A stretch of 55,417 nucleotides of DNA from Oppiella nova (taxonomy: Eukaryota > Arthropoda > Arachnida > Sarcoptiformes > Oppiidae): contig CAJPVJ010000038.1 of NCBI GenBank assembly GCA_905397405.1, forward strand, positions 1-55,417, given 5' to 3'. Below the pieces are notes generated by a model. That model had not been told where the DNA came from and ran no database searches. It saw nothing but the letters and a program-made list of their open reading frames with translations. A program made the translations under genes and the position numbers. Positions 1-11,791 of the stretch are shown here, piece by piece (the first letter of the stretch is position 1; each line of letters begins with the position of its first letter).

Positions 1-107
1 ACTATGTGTCTTATTAGATAATTTATTTGCTTTAAAGTATTTCCATGTTTTAAACATTTTTTGAAAAAACTATTTGAAATTGTTTGTAAAGAAATGAATG
101 CTTTAAA

Positions 108-133
108 TGACGTCAGACTGTGGTTATAAAATA
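108..133 (+). promoter_or_regulatory. Putative TIMP core promoter: CRE plus TATA box
   Basis: A perfect palindromic CRE (TGACGTCA, 108-115) is followed 8 bp later by a TATA-like element (TTATAAAATA, 124-133). Initiation would fall near 155-165 in a pyrimidine-rich TCACTCTCTT stretch. A consensus donor (AAG|GTAAGT, junction 458/459) and an acceptor ending at 2404, just before the TIMP start codon, suggest a 5' untranslated exon of about 155-458 belonging to TIMP. The motifs are visible; linking them to TIMP is inference from position, strand and splice sites. Confidence 0.45.
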
Positions 134-458
134 CTGTCCTTTAACTGAAATAAGTATTCACTCTCTTGTCTGTCTCTCAATCACACACCAAAACTAGTGT
201 TTTATTTATTATACACAAAAATAACTTAAGATTTATGTCAATTATAATATAAATACATTAAAAATATTATAAATTCTATTTAAAATATAAGTTAAAAAAT
301 AATTCTTACAATTTATTTTTGTTAAATGTGAATAATTTGTGTTATGTACTAAAGTGTATATTTTGAGACAAAATTGGAAATTATATTTTAATATCAATTA
401 TTTGATTCCGCTAATATTATAACTTATTTATATTTCTTAACATTATTCACATTCTAAG

Positions 459-2404
459 GTAAGTTTATTTTAATAAAAAAATATTACATATTCATGTAAT
501 TCCTTGATAGATTTTTAATAATTTCCTATAATTTTATTATGCAAATAGTGGTGTGAAAAAGTGAATGCAAATTTCTATGAGAATTACTAAATTATATTTT
601 TAATAAGCACATTTAATTTATTTTATAACTCACAAACCTTTAACAATATTTTTTATTTGTATGCCATATACAGTATACCAATGAAATAACATATTACATA
701 ATAAATATTTAATAAGATTACTTTTAATTTTAATATACTAAATCTTAAATCATAATTATATTTAATTTGAATACTAAAATTTGTTTATTTAATAATGTTT
801 TAAGTCAAAAATATCATTTGTTTCAATTAATATTGCTGTAAATAAGATTAATTAATGTTCAAATGTCTCATTAAAGAAAATATATACCTTATTTTTAATT
901 CTAGTAATAATATTTTGATTTTCATAATATTAATTTAGTAATTTAAATAATTAGGTTTAGTAAGATTAAATGTAGATAATAATTGTTTTAAATAGTTAAT
1001 GGCATAGTTAGATTCTTGTGCAGTGCTTCAATCCAAAATGTAGAAACATTTTAAAAGTATTTTATATTTAGTTTTAATGACTTGTTTTGATTTAAAACAT
1101 TCATCGTTGAAATGGCACTCAATGAGAGAAAACACAGTTTCAAACATTTCTAATAGTGATGAATGACATGAATGGCATGTTTTGAGTGGATTTTGTTTTT
1201 TAGAAAATATTATTTGATTTTATTTTTGAGGATAAAAGTAAACATAGGGTCTAATGAATTGAACAAAGAATCATTCAATTCAAGGATAATTCATTCAAAT
1301 CTTATATTATATTTAACAATAATTATATATTCTAAGCATGTAAATATTTATTTTAATATGATACAAAATATAAGATATTTTTGCTCAAACTATAAATGTT
1401 GTAAAATTTAATATGAAAGTAAATTTATGGTAAAATAATATGACATTTTCAAAATGCAAAAATAATTCCATATTTGCTTTCAGCTTATATTATATGTCAC
1501 TAAACGATAGTCTAAAATAGTATATAATTTTCTAATCAATCAATAATCTAATGTTAATAATTAGGAAATAAGTTATTATATTATTAGTTTATTACATGGT
1601 TGCTTAAAATATCGCTTTTATTTCATAATAAGTTTTGTTAAAAGTTCAGTAACTGATAAAATGTTGGAATTTTTATATGTTTTCAAATTCGTATATTAAA
1701 AATGTATAGAAACAAGATTTTTAAAAATCGTTATTTGATGATAATTTTAAAAATTTAATTTGTATAACATATTCTTAAAATAATTTTAAAACATATTTAA
1801 TATAAATAACATCAAATCTTACTCAACATATAGATAAAAAATATATGAAATTCTTATTATACTTTGTACAATACTGTATATGATTTTCTGTTTATTGAAT
1901 ACAATAGTTTATAAAATGAGTATTATTTTAGTTCTAACTTGTAAGTAAAAAATAAGTCTATAAAATTATTCTAGTATATAATAAGTAAATAAACAAACTA
2001 TTATTAAATATATTCTACATTGTAGAATCTACAATTAAGTTACTACTATATAATTGTTTCAGATTAAAATTTTAACCATTTGTCAAAAGTTTGATTTTAA
2101 AATCTATGACATTAAGACAACATTCAATTAAAATATATTTATATATCACTAAAAATCTAGAAATTTGACAAAACATATCACCTATTATGACACGAAAAAC
2201 TAAACTTTGTGTTTATATCATATTCTAGTGCTTTTAATCATTGGCATCCAATCTTAACAATGACTATGGATTTAGTTGGAATCACTCGTATGTTATATGA
2301 TTTTTATTTAGTTTAGTAAAACTCTTTTGAATTACACATTATCTGTAATATTTTAATCTATAGGTTTACTAATTTATAATTATTAATAATTGTTTTTATA
2401 ATAG
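459..2404 (+). other. Inferred TIMP 5'UTR intron, noncoding AT-rich
   Basis: About 1.9 kb of very AT-rich sequence between the GTAAGT donor at 459 and the pyrimidine-rich acceptor TTTTTATAATAG ending at 2404. I saw no conserved coding exon on either strand, including none of the remaining synapsin exons, which would be on the minus strand. Confidence 0.4.
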
Positions 2405-2414
2405 AATAATAAAA

Positions 2415-3958
2415 ATGGAAAAACTATGCAATTCTTTAAAGTTGGTGTTAATTAGTCTAAAATTACTGATTATAACATCTTTGGTAAGAGAAAGCAATGG
2501 CTGTTCGTGTATACAATCGCACCCTCAGGAACACTACTGTTCTGCTGATTTCAGTTGAGTTTTATTTATTTAACTAATTTTGCTAATTTCAAGGCCTGTA
2601 GGTAAGTCATTACATAGCAATCAGCAAACTATTATTATACTGGTTAATTTTTGAGAATTCAGTGTGCTTACTTTATTCAAACGAATAGAATTAGTGAAAT
2701 AATAAATTACATTGTCTTTCACATCCGTACCAAACAGTAGCCATAGTTCAGGTCAAACGGTTGTCTAAACTATCAAAGTATGATACGTTTGACGGACGGG
2801 TACTTTCATATCACGTTAAAGTGAAAAAAGAATTTAAGGTATTTATCTGATCTTGACATTAATATATCAATTGAAATTATTTACTTCTGATATAATATTA
2901 CAAACTTAATACTTTATATTAAATGCTGGTGTACTTATGATTGAGTTTTGAAATGTTTTGTTAAAATTTAATTTTTATATTTTCAAATAAGATGTCACAA
3001 AAAGCAGCCAAAGCTTTAAGTCATGGCTTAATTTGGACACCAAATTCTGTTCATGGAATGGCAACTTGTGGTCGGAAACTCAAATATTATACAAAATATC
3101 TTATTACAGGTATTATTATAATTACTACAATATCTATAACTTATAAACTATAAGTATCTATAAGTACAGTCGATATGGTATGTATTATAAATTTAGGAAT
3201 AATTGTGTGGGTTATCGTATTTATAACAAAATTATTTACAGATTTATATAATGAAATTATAGTGCTATATAATAGATTATTCTTTAATATTGTATTACTT
3301 GTTATTTTATTTTAAAAGTTACTTATAATCTATAATATAGATTCTATATGAATATAAATGTACTTGTAGCTAATATACTTTAGACTTTCACTCTATTCGA
3401 CAGATATTGAAAAGAAAATCCTTGAAAATATTAGATTATAATCATAATATTAAAAAGTATTAAAATAAGTTAATTAAATTATAGGCACAGTTAATGGTGA
3501 GAAGGCCTGGATATCTCTCTGTAATTTTGTTGAAGAGGTAAATGAGTTGATTTTAATTCATATATAATTTGGGAAATACATTATTGAGACTAATGAATGA
3601 TGATTATGTTTCTAATGTGGTTGAAAAACAGGTCTCATCGCTAACTAAAAAGCAATTAAAAGGTTTTAGAAAGTTGTATGCAATGGGCTGTAAGTGCAAA
3701 GTGCGGCAGTCATCTACCGGTGCCTTCTTCTATCCTTATAACAAATACATTGAACGCAACGGTTATTGCAATTGGAAGACAAAATGGGAGGACGAGAATG
3801 ACTGTCAGGCTCTGCACTCGATGTGTGTTCCGGTGCCACACAATCCCCAAGAGTGCCGTTGGGTTCCCAGTCATCCATACAATGATTGTATGAAAAGACG
3901 GCAACAAATTATTAATAAAAATCAATTTGAAGAACAAAATGACTTAAAAGAGCCATAA
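2415..3958 (+). CDS. Timp: Tissue inhibitor of metalloproteinases (TIMP)
   Basis: Secreted inhibitor of matrix metalloproteinases and related enzymes. Five coding exons, 2415-2553, 2738-2838, 2992-3109, 3485-3537 and 3632-3958, have GT/AG borders and compatible phases and give 245 residues (family usually about 200-220). Residues 1-29 form a signal peptide. The mature protein starts CSCIQSHPQEHYC, where the free N-terminal Cys chelates the catalytic zinc in this family. All six N-domain cysteines are present (residues 30, 32, 42, 106, 132, 157), including the third, which I recall Drosophila Timp lacking. Other family signatures are WISLCNFV, SSLTKKQ and GCKCKV. The C-terminal domain has six further cysteines with fly-like spacing, then a charged tail. 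Splice sites are read by eye. The gene lies antisense to synapsin exons, the ancestral nested arrangement. A possible polyadenylation signal AATAAA lies near 4064. Confidence 0.94.
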
Positions 3959-5185
3959 GAACTCAATAATCTTAACATTTGTGAATTATATGTGTATTTG
4001 TTAATAACAAGAGAATCTTGAAATTCAATTGAATTTTAAAAATTATGCTATGAATGTAACATAATAAAATGTTATGTAGCATTTTATCATATACTTAACA
4101 TTTCACTTATGATTCATGTACTTTTATGAAAGCTTTTACATAATTAAATAAGTTATGTAGAATTTATTAGAATATTGTAATTACAGTATTACAAAATTAT
4201 TCTTGTACAGTACAGAATTGTACAGTGCACATAGAATTTTGACATAATGAAAATAACTTTGTAATAATAATAATAGACTATAACTTGTAATAATAATTTG
4301 TATACGGTATTTAAATATTGTAATATCAAATAAAATATTAATAATTTATATATTTTATTAAAATTAAATAAACAAAATTTTAGCAAAAGTTGAAAAATAT
4401 TTAGGACATGAGAGATTTTAATGTTTTTCAGTTGACTTTTTAACTAAAATATCTATTTTGGTCCCAGGTGGTTGTAACTTAACTATTCAAATTATATTAA
4501 AAGTTTTTTTTTATAAAGTTGTAATCTTAATTAGCCAAATAGCATTAAACTACTACTGACTGATATTGATTAGTTTATTTTAACAAATTGATTTATCTAC
4601 CTTAATTCATTTCAATTTCAAAATAACTATTACATTGTAGATCAAATCATTTATAAATTACCATGCATCACATATTTTACAGCATACTACAGCTTTTTTT
4701 AGAATTCTAAACCCATAATATATTATAGAACTTGTAGAATTGATAACAACTTGTAAGCTATAGCTTTAATTAATACAGTATTTAAGGTTTTTAAAACATT
4801 TTGAAAAACTTAATTTGTCAAAAATCAAAGCAGAAACAATTGGTAATTTGTATAAACAACAGTAAGATTGTTTTTACTACGTTAAGATTGAAAGAAATAT
4901 TTATAATACATACTCATAATATTCTTCTGAATTACGAGCACAGAAAGCAATTGAACAAGGTTCATGTATTGCATTAAAGAATTATTTTAAGTAAAACTTC
5001 ACACAGGTTTTACTTGAAAAAGTGATATTTTGTGAATTTATAAAGAAAATTATATAAGTGTTGAGAACAGCATTAATCATAAAAGAGATAAGAGTGAGAA
5101 AAGTAATAAAAGAGTTAAAAAAATAATATTTAGTTTTCACCGAAAGAAGTGAATTGCTACAAATTAGTAATTACGAGATTCTTAC
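3959..5185. other. AT-rich spacer between TIMP and synapsin exons
   Basis: Contains the TIMP 3' untranslated region and, on the minus strand, the start of the synapsin intron that opens with GTAAG at 5185. I searched for the next synapsin exon (the ATP-binding segment with a G-H-x-H motif) and did not see it. No other gene is evident. Confidence 0.6.
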
Positions 5186-7171
5186 CATTTCTCGATGATT
5201 GGGATAAAATGTTTGCTCTATTAGTGGAAAATTTTCTTTCCCCAACCGTTTTTGAATACCAATTAAGTGGGAAAACTAGAAATTATTAATTCAAACATTA
5301 ATGCAATTTAGACACGTTTGACAGCATTTTAATGATTATATAATTCTATAACATACACTATAGTGCAAGCTATTTTGGAAATTTATTTTTTAATTTAATA
5401 AAAATTTGTATTAATACTTACAACCCATGGTCTGTCTTGAAAATTGTATGCTATAAGGTTTAAAAATATAATGAACACACAATAGTTGTGATTATTTAAT
5501 AGAAACAAACCCTGACTACAGTTGGGAAGAGTTTTGACATTTCCAAAGGCCAGACCTAATAAGATATCTCTATAGTCCTCACGAACACAGCGGATGTGTT
5601 GACGAATTAAGACAAAGTCTGGTCGAAATGATCTGTTAATTATATAAATTGAATTGAATGTGAATGAGTTATCAAATGATGAATAGTAGAGGCATTCATA
5701 CCGCGCAACCTTTGAACCGCTTCTATCATAACCAATAATACTGACAACACTTCCAGAATCAGAACTGGAGGCTAACGTGAGGTCCCGAAACTCTGCCTGT
5801 TTTCACACATTTCTATTGATTAAGCAAGCACATTTTAAATATTACGATTTAATACCTGTTCCACTCTAATATCCCATTCCCCCTGCAATCGTTTTCCTCG
5901 AAAGTATTTGGACCTAACAATGAGTTTGAGGATTTAGAAACAAAATGAATCGAAAGGCATTGAGTGACAAACCAATCGGTCTGGTGGTCGTCGATCACTA
6001 ATAGGATCTTTTGTCTGTCTTTATTGGTAGCGGTTCTGGCGATCTGTTGAACCGTCGAAGTGACGCTTCCGGTCAAAGATGTGGCTCGAGATAAGAAGGA
6101 CGAGACCCCGGAATGATGTGGTGATGTCGGGAGAAACAAACCCTGACTACAGTTGGGAAGAGTTTTGACATTTCCAAAGGCCAGACCTAATAAGATATCT
6201 CTATAGTCCTCACGAACACAGCGGATGTGTTGACGAATTAAGACAAAGTCTGGTCGAAACGATCTGTTAATTATATAAATTAAATTGAATATGAATGAGC
6301 TTGATGAGTTATCAAATGATGAATAGTAGAGGCATTCATACCGCGCAACCTTTGAACCGCTTCTGTCATAACCAATAATACTGACAACACTTCCAGAATC
6401 AGAACTGGAGGCTAACGTGAGGTCCCGAAACTCTGCCTGTTTTCACAAATTTCTAATTAAGCAAGCACATTTTAAATATTACGATTTAATACCTGTTCCA
6501 CTCTGATATCCCATTCCCCTTGCAATCGTTTTCCTCGAAAGTATTTGGACCTAACAATGATTTTGAGGATTTAGAAACAAAATGAATCGAAAGGCATTGA
6601 GTGACAAACCAATCGGTCTGGTGGTCGTCGATCACTAATAAGATCTTTTGTCTGTCTTTATTGGTAGCGGTTCTGGCGATCTGTTGAACCGTCGAAGTGA
6701 CGCTTCCGGTCAAAGATGTGGCTCGAGATAAGAAGGACGAGACCCCGGAATGATGTGGTGATGTCGGGGCACTCGTCGTATTACTTCCTCGGAAGTTGAG
6801 AGTCAGATCAGATGATTGCGACACTGAATGAGTTGGGACTGGATTAGAGTCTGTCTTTGTTTGTGGTCCAGAAGGTTGTCCTTCATTTTCCTAAAATGTT
6901 TCAAATAAATTACATGTATTTAATAATTACTTTATTTGAGTGTCTATGTCTACATACAGTATTCAGTGTTATAATCACTGGAAACAGTGAATTAAATAGA
7001 AATAATTTTGGGACATATAATCAAAGAGAGAAAGTGATGACTGCCTACCAATTCATCTTCAAATCCTTCCCCTGAAAGGTCTCCCGAAGAGAATCGCCTC
7101 TTAAGGAAATTAGTAGTCGAGGCGAAACTCTGGCGAAACGTTGAGAAAGAAATTTTGGCGGTATTTGTCGA
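5186..7171 (-). CDS. Syn: Synapsin, 5' part of gene (partial, internal exon duplication)
   Basis: Neuronal phosphoprotein that tethers synaptic vesicles. Minus-strand exons in order: 7171-7049 (domain A, KRRFSSGDL with the RRFS kinase site), 6890-6610, 6550-6493, 6436-6342, 6263-6142, 5450-5422 and 5275-5186. All junctions are GT/AG with matching phases. The core reads LLVIDDHQTDW, SKYFRGK, DIRVEQAEFRDL, SFRPDFVLIRQ, YNFQDRPWV, FSHL, FPLIEQTFYPNH, a clear synapsin ATP-grasp domain start. One intron is only 59 nt. Exons 6610 through 6142 have a second copy at 5973-6131 (truncated), 5913-5856, 5796-5702 and 5632-5511; phases allow one copy or the other in full, but not both. The 5' end is unresolved: the domain A exon has no in-frame ATG back to a stop at 7172-7174. 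The 3' part lies beyond the left edge, with TIMP in the intervening intron. Confidence 0.95.
5501..6768 (-). repeat. Direct tandem duplication of synapsin exons (2 x ~631-637 bp)
   Basis: Unit 1 spans 5501-6131 and unit 2 about 6132-6768. They differ at only a few percent of sites. The five substitutions seen inside exons are all synonymous (Ser, Asp, Ile, Gln and Leu codons). Larger differences, such as an extra AGCTTGATG-like insertion near 6298, are intronic. The junction at 6131/6132 cuts into the exon that begins at 6890, so the second copy of that exon has no splice acceptor. This could be a recent real duplication or two haplotypes joined end to end. Confidence 0.93.
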
Positions 7172-7793
7172 CTACTTATGCGATAATTGAGACCAATTTG
7201 TGTTTTGTTGTATTGTTATCAGATTGAGATGATCTTTACAATAAATTAATCATTAATTTCTTGATCGATGATTTAGTTTTCAATTTAATTGTTAGATTTA
7301 GTAAAAAGCCAACAAAACAGACATTTTGTTTGTAAAGTCTTGCTATGAATGGCAAAGCATTTATTGATTCCTATCGAAGACTTGCGTAATGCTATCTCTG
7401 CGGACTTCATAGGCTTTCCTATTGTAGTAATCGATCACATATTCTGTGGTTTATATTCTGTTAAAATATTTTTGTAGAAAACAATCATAATTTTATGCCA
7501 TGATTAAACTATTTTAATATAATTCTAGATCTTGATGCAATTTATAGATAGTAACAGATACTGTATATAGGTATAATTGTTTAAATTAATTGACAATAAA
7601 CTATTTGATTTAAATATAGCGTTAAACAGAGCTTTAAATAGTGATGAGATTCTGTGAATCAATATACGGTACACACAGTACGGTAATGTGTAATTAAGCA
7701 ATACTTCACATCTATTATATATTAAATACTGTACTAATGATTCATTATAATAGTAATCATTGATTACTAAGTTAAACTAATCAATTATCATTA

Positions 7794-7839
<46 letters not shown>

Positions 7840-8684
7840 CTTATGAGCCATAAGCTAACATACAGACAGAATTGCATACAAATCTTTGTTCCATTTGTTT
7901 AATCATTAAACTTTAAAGCATACGTACAGTACAATGAATACAATGAAAACTTATGCGACATCTCTCAACGGATTTAAACAAATCTATAATTAAGAGTTTA
8001 CTGCATTCAGACTGAATGATTCAGTAATCAAAATTTGAATTCAAATGAATAATATTATACAATATTAATATAGTATTTCAAAGATTCTAAAGTTAAAGTT
8101 ATATATAAAGTAATGTAATGTTATCTATAATGTTAGCGTTTATATAAAAAAGAAAATTAGATCTAAATCAAGCATATTTTATTTTATTAGAATTATTTGT
8201 ATATCTTATATACAGATTTCATACACGCATTGTTTAACAGTAATAACTTATTTAGCAGTTATTATATGACATAATAAATTGAATGAAAATACATTATTCT
8301 AATCACATGTGCTTTATACTGTAAACATCACATGTATTATTTTTATCTTGCTTTTAATCTGATTCTAAGTCTCTATTTCATTAATCTTTTTAGAAAAGTT
8401 TTCTAATTGTTAATCCATTTGCAATACATTTGACTGTATTTTCAATTGAATACCATATCTGGAAATCACTTTCTCACCGATAGATAAGGAAATAAAATTA
8501 TCAAATAATATCTAAAACACAGTAATATCTAAAGTTTGAATTGAAACTGTTTGTCAAAAGGCATACTCTCTGTAGGATTAGAGCAAAGTTCACATCTCAT
8601 TGAGAATATAGTGACCAAATAAGGGGTCACTTTGGCACCAATCAGTCCTTTCATGTATAGTTCATAAATATCTCAAAGCTATGA
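7172..8684. other. Intergenic region between synapsin and the RRM gene
   Basis: AT-rich region expected to hold the upstream part, possibly the start exon, of synapsin (minus strand). I could not identify that exon. It contains one CT microsatellite. No other gene is recognisable. Confidence 0.5.
7798..7835. repeat. (CT)n microsatellite
   Basis: Perfect CT dinucleotide run, 38 bp, between synapsin and the RRM gene. Confidence 0.98.
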
Positions 8685-8740
8685 AATAAAGCTTTAATAC
8701 AAGACTTGATTCAATAAAGCTTTCATACAATACTTGATTC
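8685..8740. repeat. 28-bp direct repeat x2 abutting a TATA box
   Basis: Two adjacent 28-bp units (8685-8712 and 8713-8740) share AATAAAGCTTT and ACTTGATTC with two mismatches. They end immediately upstream of the TATA element of the following gene, so they may be part of its promoter. Confidence 0.85.
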
Positions 8741-8742
8741 AA

Positions 8743-8750
8743 TATATAAA
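8743..8750 (+). promoter_or_regulatory. TATA box of the RRM gene
   Basis: TATATAAA lies 49 bp before the chosen ATG at 8799. Initiation would fall near TTTCATTG (about 8768-8775), leaving a 5'UTR of roughly 25-30 nt. Inferred from motif and spacing only. Confidence 0.5.
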
Positions 8751-8798
8751 ACCATTCGTTTGTTGGCTTTCATTGCATTCATATCTTCATTGACGACA

Positions 8799-10107
8799 AT
8801 GACTACAGAGGAAGTTAGTCAGAGACTTCAGGATCTCGTCAACAAAACTGGGATTGCAATCACTCAGAGATGTGGTCAGAGATTGTATGGTCCACCCGAT
8901 GGCTGGCCAGAGCCCGAGAGGGGGTGTGAGGTGTTTGTGGGACGACTTCCCCGTGACCTCTATGAAGACGAGTTGGTGCCACTCATGACTTCATTTGCAC
9001 CCATATATCAGTTGAGACTAATAATGGACTTCAGCGGATCCAACAAAGGCTTTGCATTCGTTACTTACACTAAGAGATCGGATGCCATTGAAGCGATTTT
9101 CAGACTTAATAATCATGAGGTGCGACCCAACCATCGCATTGGTGTCACTGAAAGTGTGGACAACAGTCGTCTATTCATCGGTAATCTTCCCCTTAATATG
9201 ACTCGTAAGCAAGTGATGGATGAGATGTCAGCCAAGACTAGTGGTGTAGAAAATGTGGTCGTTTACTATAACTCGTATGAATCGGCCGATGGTTGTGAGG
9301 ATCGGGAGTTCAAGACACGGGGCTTTGCTTTCATTGAGTATAGAACTCATCGGTAAGTATAGCTTCAAATGATTTCATTTGAATTCAATGAAAATTATTA
9401 ATATAATGTTTTGCAGGGATGCAGCCATGGCTCGCAAATGCCTATTGCCTGGTAATTATAGTGGCTTAAACTGTACTTGCATCTTTTATCAATCACTTGC
9501 ATTTAGGCTCCAAATCGGGAAGAGTGATGCTGTTTGGCACAAAAGTGACACTCGATTGGGCCATACCTGAGCTCAAAGTGAACCAATTGGTTATGTCTAA
9601 GGTTTGCAGTATTTGTTATATTATTATATTCTAGCATTTGTCTCAATTTGGATCTACTTATAGGTGACAATTCTATTCGTCCGTTACTTGGGTTGTGATG
9701 TCACAGAAGCACTCATTAGAGAGTTCTTTTCGCTGAGGAATGTCTATAATCTAAACGTCCAAAGAGTCAAACGAATTAAAAACTATGCATTCATTCATTT
9801 TGAGACCAGATTTGATGCACAACTGGCTTTCAATTATATATCGCGTAAGTGTCCAGATTATAACATTACTTTATTCATCATTTTGTACAACAATTATGAT
9901 TACATAAACTATATGTATGACTACATTGCAGACATGGATTTGTGTGAAACGCCATTAGGGGAAAAGGGTCAGGCTATAGAGTTAATGTGGGCTAAACCTC
10001 CTAAAAAGTGCAACTATAGAGATGATTGTGTGACCAATAAGTCACTGAATCCAACGGCTCAACCCTTCCATCAATATGCCAACCATACCAATGGACTGAA
10101 CAGTTAG
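8799..10107 (+). CDS. Three-RRM RNA-binding protein, A1CF/RBM46/RBM47 family
   Basis: Predicted mRNA-binding protein. Five exons (8799-9352, 9417-9451, 9507-9601, 9664-9844, 9932-10107) join in frame to 346 residues; introns are 55-87 nt. The N-terminus has the family signature: a TGIAI segment, GQRLYGPP and W, then RGCEVFVGRLPRDLYEDELV opening RRM1 (about 43-122) with RNP1-like KGFAFVTY. RRM2 (about 124-215) has LFIGNL and RGFAFIEY. RRM3 (about 230-305) has ILFVRYL and KNYAFIHF. The related SYNCRIP/hnRNP R family is less likely given the GCEVFVG and GPP signatures. It is much shorter than vertebrate members (over 500 residues) because the long C-terminal region is missing. The 87-nt last intron is open in frame, so retention would add an insert to RRM3. 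The first in-frame ATG is 8799. Confidence 0.93.
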
Positions 10108-10522
10108 TAGACATCCAGACATGCATTGATATAATAATATAAACCTCTAATTGTATGCTAATAGGAGTGAATGGACGCAACCCTATCAGTGCTCACTTCA
10201 ATCATAATTCAATTTCCTTTTGAATTCAATTTATACAGTGTTATCAACTTTATTACCTAATCAAATATCATACCTGCATATTGTACCTGTATCATTTCCA
10301 AACAATTTGTGTTTATATGACGAGAGATGGCTTTACTCAAGTCTTAAATAAGTTTTTCTTAATTTTCCAATCAAACTATTGTAACATTTTATTTATTTTT
10401 AGATTTGCTAAACCTTTTTTAAGTTTTTTATAAACATTTTTGATAACAATTAATTGTATAATAATTTATAATAACTTACCATTGATTAACTAAATTAAAA
10501 TAAATGATTCAGTATTCCTTAA
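10108..10522. other. 3' flank of RRM gene
   Basis: AT-rich 3'UTR and spacer; no further coding sequence seen. Confidence 0.5.
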
Positions 10523-10781
10523 ATTGCAAAATTTCAATAATTATATATTGAAAAATTTCCAATCAATATCAATCTAATCAATGATCAATTAAGTGATTAA
10601 CAGTGGATAAGCAATTTATAACATTATATTGTGTTAATATAACAATAATTATTGCAAAATTTCAATAATTATATATTGAAAAATTTCCAATCAATATCAA
10701 TCTAATCAATGATCAATTAAGTGATTAACAGTGGATAAGCAATTTATAACATTATATTGTGTTAATATAACAATAATTATT
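10523..10781. repeat. Exact 128-bp tandem duplication
   Basis: The block starting GCAAAATTTCAATAATT at 10526 recurs at 10654 with an offset of exactly 128 bp and no mismatch seen across the unit. A third copy is at 11222 because the second unit belongs to a larger repeat. The exactness contrasts with the diverged duplications nearby and suggests an assembly overlap. Confidence 0.93.
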
Positions 10782-11791
10782 TAAATTTAGTAACAAACTA
10801 GTAAATACTGTATTAAGAAATATGCCGGTTTGTTAATAAATAAAATATTTTCTAAAAGTACATTATGTATAATAGTAGGCTACTATTAATTAATTATTTT
10901 AAAAATAAGTTATGCTAAAATATGAATAAAAATAACTTATAGTACAAAACAAAATATGTTCTACTAAAGTCTATATGGTGTCAATATCCTTGATAAGGTT
11001 TTCATAATTATCACAATTAATTATTTATTTGAAACTTTTCGGAAAAAATTAATGCATTACTGTACAGTACAATGTCTACACATTTGAGATTATGAACCCA
11101 TTTAATAGAACCTAGGGCATACAGTATTAATATTTGAAAGTTAGTGCTCTAACAGTGTATCCGAGAGGCAAACGAATGAATTGAACGCAAAGGCGTCAAA
11201 CAGTCTACGAGTGTCTCCATTGCAAAATTTCAATAATTATATATTGAAAAATTTCCAATCAATATCAATCTAATCAATGATCAATTAAGTGATTAACAGT
11301 GGATAAGCAATTTATAACATTATATTGTGTTAATATAACAATAATTCTTATTTAAATTTAGTAACAAACTAGTAAATACTGTATTAAGAAATATGCCGGT
11401 TTGTTAATAAATAAAATATTTTCTAAAAGTACATTATGTATAATAGTAGGCTACTATTAATTTATTATTTTAAAAATAAGTTATGCTAAAATATGAATAA
11501 AAATAACTTATACTACAAAACAAAATATGTTCTACTAAAGTCTATATGGTGTCAATATCCTTGATAAGGTTTTCATAATTATCACAATTAATTATTTATT
11601 TTAAACTTTTCGGAAAAAATTAATGCATTACTGTACAGTACAATGTCTACACATTTGAGATAATGAACCCATTTAATAGAACCTAGGGCATACAGTATTA
11701 ATATTTGAAAGTTAGTGCTCTAACAGTGTATCCGAGAGGCAAACGAATGAATTGAACGCAAAGGCGTCAAACAGTCTACGAGTGTCTCCAC
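10652..11791. repeat. Direct tandem duplication, ~568 bp x2
   Basis: Copies at about 10652-11219 and 11220-11791 share nearly all sequence from GCAAAATTTC to AGTGTCTCCA, with scattered substitutions and a short insertion (ATAATTCTTATTT versus ATAATTATTT). Noncoding. Confidence 0.93.
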
